Below, one piece after another: positions 36,210 to 44,113 of a DNA stretch of 64,000 nt. The notes under the pieces are model-generated. The model did not search any database. It was not told the origin of the DNA and worked only from the letters and a program-made list of their open reading frames with translations. Every line of letters begins with the position of its first letter. Position 1 is the stretch's first letter. Source of the DNA: Phycisphaerae bacterium. Lineage in GTDB: Bacteria; Planctomycetota; Phycisphaerae; Phycisphaerales; SM1A02. The position numbers and the translations under genes were made by a program. The stretch is taken from positions 1 to 64,000 of the forward strand of contig JAEUIU010000046.1 of NCBI GenBank assembly GCA_016795065.1. The letters are read 5' to 3'.

Positions 36210-36282
36210 GGGGCCTTAGCTCAATTGGGAGAGCGATGCCTTTGCAAGGCATAGGTTGCCGGTTCGATCCCGGTAGGCTCCA
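36210..36282 (+). tRNA. tRNA-Ala, anticodon TGC
   Basis: A 73-nt cloverleaf. The acceptor arms 36210-36216 and 36275-36281 pair with a G3:U70 wobble, the identity element of alanine tRNAs. The anticodon stem ATGCC/GGCAT encloses loop TTTGCAA with anticodon TGC at 36243-36245. The T-arm GCCGG TTCGATC CCGGT is normal. The discriminator is A, and CCA is not encoded (TTG follows), so CCA must be added enzymatically. Confidence 0.97.
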
Positions 36283-36327
36283 TTGCAAGAGTGGGACGTA
36301 ACAGCCTGTGGTGCCTAACCGGGCAAC

Positions 36328-37026
36328 TTAACCTCGAAACTGGGCCACTCCCACCACCGCCGCGGTCTCGATGCGCAGGATCGTCTCGCCAAGGGAAACG
36401 ACCGTCGCGCCGGCGTCCCGCAGCAACGCGACTTCCGCGTCGGTGAAACCGCCTTCGGGCCCGACGGCGATCGTGACCGCGCTGGCGAGCGTCGCGGCCA
36501 CCTCGCTCGCCGACACGCCGCCCGGATGAAACACGACAAGCGACCCGCCGCGCCCGGCCAAGGTGGCGACGTCGATCTCCGGGTGCAGCAAGGGCAACCA
36601 AGGACATCGGGCCTGCTTGCACGCCTCGACCTGAATGCGCCGGATGCGATTCCCACGGGCGTCGGTCTCATTCACCACGCTCCGTTCGCATCGCAATGCA
36701 GTCATGCTGGCGACACCAAGCTGGGTGGTCATGTCGACGAGCGTCGAAAGCCGATCGCCCTTTGGCAAGGCCGTCGCGAGATGGACGAGCCGACCGGCCC
36801 GCTCGATCGTGCGAACCGAGAGTACGGCGACCGGGATCGATCCGTCGCGCCCTCGCTCTGGGCCCAGCGCTCCGGTCGCCACATGGCCGCTGCCGTCGAA
36901 GAGGATGACCTCATCGCCCGGCCCGAGACGCTTGGCGCCGGTGGCGTGCTTCGCTTCATCGCGAGAGAGAAGCCATGACTCTCCCACCTGCGGCAACTTC
37001 TCGGCGTGAAACCAAGGACTGTTCAT
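36328..37026 (-). CDS. rsmE: 16S rRNA (uracil1498-N3)-methyltransferase
   Basis: A 232-residue SPOUT-fold methyltransferase acting on U1498 of 16S rRNA. An N-terminal PUA-like RNA-binding domain is followed by the knotted SAM domain with the signatures VGPEGGFTDAEVALLRDAG and LGETILRIETAA. The length is typical. The ATG at 37026 overlaps the stop of rsmJ (ATGA), implying coupled translation of two 16S rRNA methyltransferases. The product looks complete. It ends 46 bp from the tRNA-Ala gene, on the opposite strand. Confidence 0.95.
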   Translation of the reverse strand: MNSPWFHAEKLPQVGESWLLSRDEAKHATGAKRLGPGDEVILFDGSGHVATGALGPERGRDGSIPVAVLSVRTIERAGRLVHLATALPKGDRLSTLVDMTTQLGVASMTALRCERSVVNETDARGNRIRRIQVEACKQARCPWLPLLHPEIDVATLAGRGGSLVVFHPGGVSASEVAATLASAVTIAVGPEGGFTDAEVALLRDAGATVVSLGETILRIETAAVVGVAQFRG

Positions 37027-37667
37027 GCCGGCGCCTCCAGATCGAAGACATCGAAGCGGGCGAGCTTTCCCGCGATCGAATGGTGCGGCGTCGCCATCGG
37101 CTTGGCGTGCAGCGGCCGCTTGACCACCACGCGCCGTGCGACCGACATCGCGACATCGAAGAGTTCCGCGCAGTCCAGATCATCGCCCGCCATTGCCCGG
37201 ACCATCTGCATCTCTTTCGGCGGAAGCGCCGAGGTGCGGGCCTTCAGTGGATACATCGGATCCATGTAGACAATTTCGGGGCGCAACTCGCCGATGATCG
37301 TTCGGGCGTCGCCACAGCGCAGCGTGATGCGGTCCCTGCACTCAGCGTCGGCACGGCCCACCGCGTCCTCGAGCAGTCGGAAAACCTCGGCGGAACGCTC
37401 GACCGCCGTGACGACGAAGCCTGCCATCGCGAGGAGGTAGGTGTCGTATCCCAGCCCAGCGGTTGCGTCGAGCAAGTTCACCCCGTCCCGCGCCCGCTCG
37501 CGGCCGCACGCGCGGACCAGCGGCATGCCCCGCACCGAGCCGCGCCCGTCAGCGAAGCGCATCGCCGAATAGTCGACGGTCATCCCAGCGCCGGGCCTTT
37601 CCGACGGCCAACGGGCGACCAATCGTCCCTCGACGACCTCCAAAATCGGACGTTCGGTGCTCTCCAC
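37023..37667 (-). CDS. rsmJ: Class I SAM-dependent methyltransferase, RsmJ-like (16S rRNA G1516)
   Basis: A 214-residue methyltransferase. The SAM-binding motif is LLDATAGLGYDTYLLAMAG, the acidic strand end is VTAVERS, and the catalytic motif is YMDPMYPLKARTSALPPKEM, which closely follows RsmJ. RsmJ methylates N2 of G1516 in 16S rRNA. The GTG at 37667 is chosen since the longer open frame (to 37739) would run into the divergent cbs gene; TACCTT lies 6 nt upstream. The overlap with rsmE supports a shared role in small-subunit maturation. A different nucleic-acid target cannot be excluded. Confidence 0.85.
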   Translation of the reverse strand: MESTERPILEVVEGRLVARWPSERPGAGMTVDYSAMRFADGRGSVRGMPLVRACGRERARDGVNLLDATAGLGYDTYLLAMAGFVVTAVERSAEVFRLLEDAVGRADAECRDRITLRCGDARTIIGELRPEIVYMDPMYPLKARTSALPPKEMQMVRAMAGDDLDCAELFDVAMSVARRVVVKRPLHAKPMATPHHSIAGKLARFDVFDLEAPA

Positions 37668-37673
37668 GCCGCG

Positions 37674-37679
37674 AAGGTA
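37674..37679 (-). promoter_or_regulatory. Candidate -10 hexamer TACCTT for rsmJ-rsmE
   Basis: On the minus strand TACCTT is followed by 6 nt and the GTG at 37667. It is paired back-to-back with TACACT for cbs in a very compact divergent promoter region. Confidence 0.38.
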
Positions 37680-37704
37680 CCCGGGTTTCGCCTCTCTCGC
37701 CCGA

Positions 37705-37710
37705 TACACT
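37705..37710 (+). promoter_or_regulatory. Candidate -10 hexamer TACACT for cbs
   Basis: TACACT ends 10 nt before the ATG at 37721, with no Shine-Dalgarno between them. Only 53 bp separate the two divergent start codons here, leaving little room for leaders. Confidence 0.42.
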
Positions 37711-37720
37711 AGCCTCCGCC

Positions 37721-39133
37721 ATGCCGACCGCCCCCGCATCGACTGACCGCATCTCGACCGCCCGCGCCCCCGTCTACCGCAACATCCTCGAGATGGTCGG
37801 CAACACGCCGATGCTGGAGATCTCCCGGATCGACACCGGCCCCTGCCGGCTGTTCGTCAAGCTCGAGTCGATGAACCCGGGCAACTCGATCAAGGACCGG
37901 ATCGCGATCTCGATGATTGAGGCCGCCGAACGTGAGGGCAAGCTCCGCCGCGGCTCGCGAATCATTGAGGCCACCGCGGGCAACACCGGCATCGCCCTCG
38001 CCCTCGTGGCCGCCCAGAAGGGCTACCAGCTCACCGTCGTCGTTCCCGACAAGATGAGCGACGAGAAGATCAGCCACCTCCGGGCGATGGGTGCCGAGGT
38101 GGTCCTGACCCGTTCCGACGTCGGGAAGGGGCATCCCGAGTATTACCAAGACATTGCCGAGCGGATCGCCAAGGAAACCAACGGCTTCTACGTCAACCAG
38201 TTCGGCAACCACGCCAACACGAAGGCTCACTACGAGACGACTGGCCCGGAGATCTGGGAGCAGATGGACGGAAAGATCGACGCCCTCGTCGCCGGCGTCG
38301 GCTCGGGCGGCACTGTGACCGGCTGCGGTTCCTATCTCAAGGAGCGGAACCCAAACATCGAGATCATCCTCGCCGACCCGGCGGGATCGATCCTGACCCC
38401 CCTCATCAACGAAGGTAAGAAGATCGAGCCCAGCTCCTGGCTCGTCGAGGGCATCGGTGAGGACTTCGTCCCGGACATCCTCAAGCTCGACCTCATCACC
38501 AAGGGCTACACGATTCCCGACGGCGAGGCCTTCCACGCGGCGCGCGAACTGTTACGCAAGGAAGGCATCCTCGCCGGCTCGAGCGTCGGCACGCTCTTCG
38601 CCGCGGCGCTGCGCTACTGCCGCGAGCAGAAGACGCCGAAGCGCGTCGTCACCTTCATCTGCGACAACGGGGCCAAGTACCTCTCGAAGATGTACAACGA
38701 CTTCTGGATGGTCGACAACGGCTTCATCGCCCGGCCGAAGTACAACGACCTCCGCGACCTCATCGCCCGCCGCCACCTCGAGCGCGAGGACTACGTCATC
38801 CTGCCCGACACGCCGATGTCGCAGGTCATCCGCCGCATGCGGATGTTCGGCATCAGCCAAATGGCGGTCGTGGACACGAAGGACAGGGTCGTCGGCATCC
38901 TCGACGAAAGCGACGTCCTCATGGCCCTCGCGACCTCCGCCGAGAACGCCAAGCGCCCGGTCTCGGATTTCATGACGAGCAAGCTCGAAACCGTGCGGCC
39001 TAACGCGACGATCAACGACCTCCTTCCCATCTTCCGCGCCGACCGCGTGGCGATCGTGGCCGACGACTCGGCGTTCTATGGGTTGATCACGAAGATCGAC
39101 CTGATCAACTATCTGCGCAAGCAGCTTCCGTGA
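37721..39133 (+). CDS. cbs: Cystathionine beta-synthase with two CBS domains
   Basis: A 470-residue PLP enzyme of the fold II family that condenses serine (or O-acetylserine) with homocysteine to cystathionine. The PLP lysine is in NPGNSIKDR (K58). EATAGNTGIALA binds substrate, GVGSGGTVTG binds the phosphate, and EGIGEDFVPDIL is characteristic of CBS rather than simple cysteine synthases. Residues about 335-470 hold a pair of CBS domains (DTPMSQVIRRMRMFGISQMA and RPNATINDLLPIFRADRVA), the regulatory module. ATG 37721 is right for the family. The gamma-family transsulfuration gene follows, separated by an inverted-repeat element. Confidence 0.94.
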   Translation: MPTAPASTDRISTARAPVYRNILEMVGNTPMLEISRIDTGPCRLFVKLESMNPGNSIKDRIAISMIEAAEREGKLRRGSRIIEATAGNTGIALALVAAQKGYQLTVVVPDKMSDEKISHLRAMGAEVVLTRSDVGKGHPEYYQDIAERIAKETNGFYVNQFGNHANTKAHYETTGPEIWEQMDGKIDALVAGVGSGGTVTGCGSYLKERNPNIEIILADPAGSILTPLINEGKKIEPSSWLVEGIGEDFVPDILKLDLITKGYTIPDGEAFHAARELLRKEGILAGSSVGTLFAAALRYCREQKTPKRVVTFICDNGAKYLSKMYNDFWMVDNGFIARPKYNDLRDLIARRHLEREDYVILPDTPMSQVIRRMRMFGISQMAVVDTKDRVVGILDESDVLMALATSAENAKRPVSDFMTSKLETVRPNATINDLLPIFRADRVAIVADDSAFYGLITKIDLINYLRKQLP

Positions 39134-39140
39134 CGTCGGA

Positions 39141-39325
<185 letters not shown>

Positions 39326-39327
39326 CC

Positions 39328-40533
39328 ATGTCCCACGACACACTCCATCTCTCCTCTCGTTGCATCCACGGCGGCCAGCACCCGGACCCGACCACCGGGG
39401 CGGTCATGGTGCCGATCTACACCTCGTCGACCTTCGCCCAGGAATCACCTGGCGTGCACAAGGGCTTTGAGTATTCGCGCAGCCACAACGTGACGCGTTT
39501 CGCGTTCGAGCGGTGCATCGCGAATCTCGAGTCCAGCGGGCTGAGCGAGGCGGATGAACGTACCTGTGGCGGCTTTGCGTTCGCGTCGGGGCTTGCCGCG
39601 ACGGGCACCTGCCTTGAGTTGCTCGATTCCGGCGACTCGATCGTCGCGATGGACGACATGTACGGCGGCACCTATCGCCTCTTCTCGCGGGTCCGCGAGC
39701 GGTCGATGAACCTGAAGCCGGTCTACGTCGACATGACCGATCCGAAGCGGCTCGAGGAGGCCGTCGCGTCGAGCAAGGCGAAGATGATCTGGACCGAGAC
39801 GCCGACCAATCCGACGCTGAAGCTGGCTGACATCGCCGAAGTCGCACGGATCGGAAAGAAGTACGGAGCGATCACCGTCTGCGACAACACCTTCGCCAGC
39901 CCCATGCTCCAGCGGCCGCTTGAGCTTGGCATCGACATCGTGATGCATTCGGCGACGAAGTACATCGGCGGCCACAGCGACACCGTCGGCGGTGTCCTCG
40001 TCACCCGGCGGAAGGACCTTGCCGAGAAGCTCCGCTTCATGCAGAACGCGATCGGCAGCGTGATGGGCCCCTTCGACGCCTACCTGGCCCTCCGCGGCCT
40101 GAAGACCCTCGCGGTCCGTATGCAGCGGCACTGCTCGAGCGCGATGGCCATTGCAGAGTGGCTTGAAACGCAGCCGAAGGTGGAGAAGGTCGTCTATCCC
40201 GGCCTTCGCAGCCATCCGCAGCACTCGCTCGCCGGCGTCCAGATGCGCCTCGACGGCCGCCCCGCGTTCGGCGGCATGATCACCATGTTCCTGAAGGGCG
40301 GCATCGACGAGAGCCGGCGCTTCCTCGAGAACGTCCGAATCTTCGCCCTCGCCGAAAGCCTCGGCGGCGTCGAAAGCCTCATCGAACACCCGGCGATCAT
40401 GACCCACGCCAGCGTCCCGCCGGAGAACCGCAAGAAGCTGGGCATCAGCGACTCACTCGTGCGCCTCTCGGTCGGCATCGAGCAGCCCGAGGACCTGATC
40501 GCCGACATCGAGCGGGGTTTGAAGGCGGTCTGA
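39328..40533 (+). CDS. Cystathionine gamma-synthase/gamma-lyase family PLP enzyme
   Basis: A 401-residue fold I enzyme of the Cys/Met metabolism family. It has CIHGGQHPDPTTGAVMVPIY, AFASGLAAT, DDMYGGTYRLF, the conserved WTETPTNP, and the PLP-lysine motif HSATKYIGGHSD with K about 211, plus SLGGVESLIEHPA. With cbs upstream, reverse transsulfuration (homocysteine to cysteine via gamma-lyase) is the likely pathway; gamma-synthase cannot be separated by sequence alone. The ATG at 39328 lies directly after an inverted repeat and has no Shine-Dalgarno. The in-frame upstream codons belong to the repeat. Confidence 0.92.
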   Translation: MSHDTLHLSSRCIHGGQHPDPTTGAVMVPIYTSSTFAQESPGVHKGFEYSRSHNVTRFAFERCIANLESSGLSEADERTCGGFAFASGLAATGTCLELLDSGDSIVAMDDMYGGTYRLFSRVRERSMNLKPVYVDMTDPKRLEEAVASSKAKMIWTETPTNPTLKLADIAEVARIGKKYGAITVCDNTFASPMLQRPLELGIDIVMHSATKYIGGHSDTVGGVLVTRRKDLAEKLRFMQNAIGSVMGPFDAYLALRGLKTLAVRMQRHCSSAMAIAEWLETQPKVEKVVYPGLRSHPQHSLAGVQMRLDGRPAFGGMITMFLKGGIDESRRFLENVRIFALAESLGGVESLIEHPAIMTHASVPPENRKKLGISDSLVRLSVGIEQPEDLIADIERGLKAV

Positions 40534-40596
40534 GCCCTTCACGCTGGAGCCTCACCAAGGAGAGTCGGATTCACCGCAGAGCGACTGTGTTCAAAG

Positions 40597-40869
40597 TCAA
40601 AGAGCGTCGGTGCTCTTTCGCTGCTTCTCGCCCCAGAGCCTGTCGTCTCGGACGAGGGCGTTGAGGATCGTGAGCAGCTTGCCCATGCACGCGGTCATCG
40701 CCACCTTGTGGAGCTTGCCCGCCTTGGTCAGGCGGTCGAAGTCCTCGGCGATGACCTCGTTGCACCTCAGCCCGGCGAGCGTCGCCATGGAGAGCGCGGT
40801 ACGCACCGCCGAGCGGCCTCCGCGTATGTGCCTTTCGCCCCGCTGCGAGCCGCTGTCGGCGTTGTAGCA
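40597..40869 (-). pseudogene. IS110-family transposase remnant (C-terminal fragment)
   Basis: About 90 codons on the minus strand read NADSGSQRGERHIRGGRSAV, then ALSMATLAGLRCNEVI, KLHKVAMTACMGKLLTILNA and LVRDDRLW. This matches the C-terminal (transposase_20 type) end of IS110-family transposases. The N-terminal DEDD catalytic domain and about 250 residues are missing, so it cannot transpose. Upstream (towards 41010) the frame loses similarity. It lies between the transsulfuration gene and a dockerin-tail gene, next to a fragment TTCACCGCAGAG (40570-40581) shared with the inverted repeat before thrS. Confidence 0.78.
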
Positions 40870-41010
40870 GCCCGTGGCGGAAGTGCTTTGGAAGCGAGGG
40901 CGGAGGGAAAGGCAGAGTTCCCCTCTCATCGTGGAAGCTGCAACGAAGCAGTATCCGCAGCGATACGAGCGAGTTGCGGCGACGAAGAAATCTGCCTTTC
41001 CGCTCGACCG

Positions 41011-42204
41011 CTACGGCGTCCACGCGCCGAGCACCTCCGCCAGGTCCGCGGCGTCGACCAAGCCGTCACCGTTCACATCGGCACGCAAGGCGGTTGTCGG
41101 GCCCACCGGCCCCCAGCAGCGGAGCACGTAGTTGATGTCGTTGACGTCGACGCGGCAGTTGATGTCCACGTCGGCGGGCACGACGCCGATCGGGCGCAGG
41201 AGGTACATCTGTGACGCCGTCTTGGTCGTGATCTCGCCCAGCTCGTTGATGTCATACGTGCCGGTAAGGATGTCAGAGAAAGCAGGCGTGATGAGCGACG
41301 AGAGCAGCGTGGTCGTCCCGTACTGGTAGAGATAGGCGCGTGGTGAAAGAGGCTTCGAACACTCGCCGACGACTTGGCCCACGTCGTTCATGCCACTGAT
41401 ATTCGACGAGGTGAAGCCGGGAAGGAGCGGGACCATCGAATAGCTCCCCACCTCCCAGACGTATGCGTGCCACGCCGGAATCGGAACCCGACGTGACGGG
41501 AGTTGGCGGAACCGTCCGGCAATGCGCCCGAAGCAATCGATGTCCACTCCATAGCCGCGGCTGTAACCCGCGGGGAGGTCCAAAGGGATCGCATCCGATT
41601 CGCCGTCCCAGAAGATCGGGTGGTCCTCCAGAACCGAGTTGACGTAGTGCCGCCCGGTCGCCCAGCCGCTTCGGTTCACCCCCTGGAACCCACCGTGCTC
41701 TCGGGCGAGCAGAGCCGGCAGCGGCAAGAACTCGTCGTCCTTCAGAATGAACGCATGCAGCAAGCCGTCCGCCGAGAACTCGCCAAGGATCGCGCCGTCG
41801 AAGCGAATGGCCGGCTGGTTGACGTTGGGATCCGTCCCTTCCATGAAGTAGACCTTCACCGTCCCGTCCGGTCGCCAGATGATCAGGTTGTTTAGACTAT
41901 CTGACTTCTTGGCGTAGCCGACGATTGTCCCGTCATTGGCCACGCGCACTCCAGTGGCCTCGACCAACCCTTGACCAGGCGGGATTGGCAAGTAGTTGGT
42001 TCCCGTCTCTGCCGTCCAAACGAATGGCTTCCAATTCGCCGACGAACAGCCCGCCTGAAGGCCGACCACGGTCGAGTAGTCGTTGACCCCCCACGGGGTC
42101 CAACCGCCATTGCAGGTCTCCGGGATAGCAAACGCCTCGTATTGGCACTGTGCGAAGGCACTTGCCGAAATCGATAGCGTGCCGATGAGAAGGAGCACGC
42201 TCAA
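41011..42204 (-). CDS. Secreted HAF-repeat protein with dockerin-like tail
   Basis: A 397-residue protein with a signal peptide (ending ASAFA). The body contains recurrent units of the HAF type: WGVNDYSTVVGL, FVWT, GVRVANDGTIVGYA, AFILKDD and ISGMNDVGQVVGE, in which pairs of beta strands alternate with G-N-D-x-G-x-VVG turns. The C-terminal tail is a variant: DINCRVDVNDINYVLRCWGP then DVNGDGLVDAADLAEVLGAW. Start TTG 42204 has GAGGG upstream; a GTG two codons later is an alternative. The rhomboid gene ends 9 bp upstream, so both are probably co-transcribed. The role is extracellular and unknown. Confidence 0.85.
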   Translation of the reverse strand: MSVLLLIGTLSISASAFAQCQYEAFAIPETCNGGWTPWGVNDYSTVVGLQAGCSSANWKPFVWTAETGTNYLPIPPGQGLVEATGVRVANDGTIVGYAKKSDSLNNLIIWRPDGTVKVYFMEGTDPNVNQPAIRFDGAILGEFSADGLLHAFILKDDEFLPLPALLAREHGGFQGVNRSGWATGRHYVNSVLEDHPIFWDGESDAIPLDLPAGYSRGYGVDIDCFGRIAGRFRQLPSRRVPIPAWHAYVWEVGSYSMVPLLPGFTSSNISGMNDVGQVVGECSKPLSPRAYLYQYGTTTLLSSLITPAFSDILTGTYDINELGEITTKTASQMYLLRPIGVVPADVDINCRVDVNDINYVLRCWGPVGPTTALRADVNGDGLVDAADLAEVLGAWTP

Positions 42205-42213
42205 TCCGCGCCC

Positions 42214-43056
42214 TCAGAACGATCGCTTCTCCTTCGGCTGCGTCGGTTCGTCGGCGAGTGGAATCGGATCCTCCTCCACCCGCTTGGGCGCGGGTCGTCG
42301 CTGTTGTGACGGCTGCCCGGTCGGGCGAGCGTTGTCCGGGGTGGGCAGCGGAATGCGAACCTGGATCGCCTTCCGGGCCGACGTCGGCTCCTCACCGATC
42401 GGCGCCCGGTCCTTCAGGATGTCCAGGATCGACCGTTCGTCGTCGTCCATGGTTACCCAACCGAGCTTGAGCAGGGCGATCGCGGCGCCGAAGCCCAGCA
42501 GGAAGCCCATGACGTGGGCGACATAGTCAACGAACCCGTCGCCGCCGAGCGCTCCCCAGACGTCGAATGCGAGCCACATCAGGATCACCCAATACGCGGC
42601 CAGCTCGAAGGTGATCGGCCGGATGATCAGCAGGAGAAACATCCGCACGTCATTGAGGGCATACCACGCGAGAAAGAAGCCAACGACGGTGTTGATCGCC
42701 CCGCTCGCTCCGATGCCGGGCGTCGGGTTCAAGACCGATGTAATGAGGCTGCCGAGCAACGCCCCGACAAAGTAGACCGCCAGATAGGGCAGGTTTCCGA
42801 TCTTCGCGCAGATCGCGTTGCCGAAGACCCACAGGAAGAGCATGTTGCCGAAGAGATGGATGACATCGAGGTGGGCGAGCGGATGCAACAGGTGTCCCAG
42901 CCAGTGCTCCCCGCCCGCGACGCACCAGGCGCCGATGTTGGAGTCCCCCGCGTCAGCGATCGGAAGGAAGATGATCGTGAGGGCGATGATGGCCCAATTC
43001 ATCCATGGCCAGCGGGCCATCGGAACATCCACGGCAATCGGAATGAGCAGGAGCAT
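42214..43056 (-). CDS. Rhomboid-family intramembrane serine protease
   Basis: A 280-residue polytopic protease cleaving within membrane segments. The family landmarks are HLFGN (67-71), the catalytic serine in GASGAIN (S118) and the catalytic histidine in AHVMGFLLG (H181), placed in separate helices. Six transmembrane helices span about 20-195. A cytoplasmic Pro/Arg-rich tail follows (about 200-280). The ATG at 43056 has GGGGGAA upstream; the open frame upstream to 43431 crosses a repeat and is not real. The HAF-repeat surface protein follows immediately, making it a conceivable substrate or co-regulated partner, which is inference. Confidence 0.92.
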   Translation of the reverse strand: MLLLIPIAVDVPMARWPWMNWAIIALTIIFLPIADAGDSNIGAWCVAGGEHWLGHLLHPLAHLDVIHLFGNMLFLWVFGNAICAKIGNLPYLAVYFVGALLGSLITSVLNPTPGIGASGAINTVVGFFLAWYALNDVRMFLLLIIRPITFELAAYWVILMWLAFDVWGALGGDGFVDYVAHVMGFLLGFGAAIALLKLGWVTMDDDERSILDILKDRAPIGEEPTSARKAIQVRIPLPTPDNARPTGQPSQQRRPAPKRVEEDPIPLADEPTQPKEKRSF

Positions 43057-43160
43057 GTCGTCGCTTCCCCCGAGGAACCTGACCGGCCTGAACGTGGAGC
43101 GGATGGTACCGACCGCCTGGGCCGCAACGAGGTCGCACGGCTGGGCCCCAGCTGAATCCG

Positions 43161-43285
43161 GTCCAGAGAAGGCTCTCACAGAGGCACAGATGGGCACGAT
43201 AGAACAGAGGCGTCTGGTCCTCTGCGCATCCGCTTCCCCCTTTGCCTTCTCCGTGTCTCCGTGCGAACCTCCGTCGTGCATGCGG
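43161..43285. repeat. Degenerate inverted repeat of the CACAGAGG/CACGGAGA type
   Basis: The left arm (about 43161-43210, GTCCAGAGAAGG, CACAGAGGCACAGA) and right arm (about 43241-43285; reverse complement contains GCACGGAGACACGGAGAAGG) are related inverted words with a short middle. It resembles the element at 39141-39325 but is more diverged. It fills the gap between the rhomboid start and the end of the VWA-Exb operon. Confidence 0.65.
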
Positions 43286-43312
43286 TCAAACGACCAGCCT
43301 CGCCGCACATCG

Positions 43313-44113
43313 CTACCGGCTGCGCTCCCACTGCCCCTTGCGCCAGTAGGGTCGCTCCGGATCGACACCCAACGCCGTGTCGAGCTTCGTGACGTCCACT
43401 TCAAGGAGCGGCGCGCCGTCGGTTTCGACAAGGGCTGTACTCCACAGGAGCGTTCGCTGCTCGTTGGCCGGCACTGCGGCGGAGAGGACGGCCTCTTCGA
43501 CCTCGAGCATCACCAGCAACTGAGCCATCGGGTAGGACGGCCGCAGTCCCGATTTGAACGTTCGGCAGTCCTCGCGGAACCGCTCCGGTCCACCTGGAAG
43601 ATGTGTGCCGTAGAGGTCCAGAAGCGCCGCCACGGGGGGCGCTTTCGTGGTCGAGCTCGCCCGCGGGCCCTGGCCTCGACGAAGGTGCGAGAATGCCTCC
43701 GAGAGCGCCACCGCGCTTTCCGCTGCGGGACGCGGTCGCTGGGCCGCGGCAAGATCCCCTCCGCTGGTCGCGTCGAGGAGCGACGCGAGGGCCAGTAGCG
43801 TTCGGCGCTGTCGATCGTCGTCCGCGAGCGATGCCTGGGCGAGCGCCGCCGAGCGGCCGAGGAGGTCAGGGGCCAGCGTGCCCGCGAGCCCGTACAGCCG
43901 TCGGGCAAGCTGTCGCTCCTCCGGCGTCGTCGCGGCGTCGGCGACCTCTTCGCCTAGCTCGAAATAGTCCATGGGTCGCGAGGGATCAAGCGCCGCCAGG
44001 CGCGTCGACCAATCCGGGCCGGCGAAGGGAGTCGCGGCGATCGACGTCAAGAGTGCCACCGAGGCGGCGAGCCCCGCCAGCGCCCGACGAGTGCGATGGG
44101 TCGAGGGTGTCAC
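43313..44113 (-). CDS. Exported hypothetical protein, last gene of the VWA-Exb operon
   Basis: A 266-residue protein with a signal peptide (LAGLAASVALLTSIAATPFAG). The mature part is helical and Ala/Leu/Arg-rich, resembling TPR or HEAT-type scaffolds. No catalytic motif is visible. The GTG at 44113 overlaps the stop of the 1018-residue gene (GTGA), so translation is coupled. It is the last of eight consecutive minus-strand genes beginning with the VWA protein. Confidence 0.78.
   Translation of the reverse strand: MTPSTHRTRRALAGLAASVALLTSIAATPFAGPDWSTRLAALDPSRPMDYFELGEEVADAATTPEERQLARRLYGLAGTLAPDLLGRSAALAQASLADDDRQRRTLLALASLLDATSGGDLAAAQRPRPAAESAVALSEAFSHLRRGQGPRASSTTKAPPVAALLDLYGTHLPGGPERFREDCRTFKSGLRPSYPMAQLLVMLEVEEAVLSAAVPANEQRTLLWSTALVETDGAPLLEVDVTKLDTALGVDPERPYWRKGQWERSR

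Noticed and set aside
40599..40618. Hairpin AAAGAGC/GCTCTTT as terminator of the transsulfuration gene
   Set aside because: Only a 7-bp stem and TTT inside the stem; it lies at the end of an IS relic, so support is too weak.
40571..41023. 150-codon minus-strand open frame overlapping the IS110 relic
   Set aside because: It reads the relic in a different frame and shows no family similarity.
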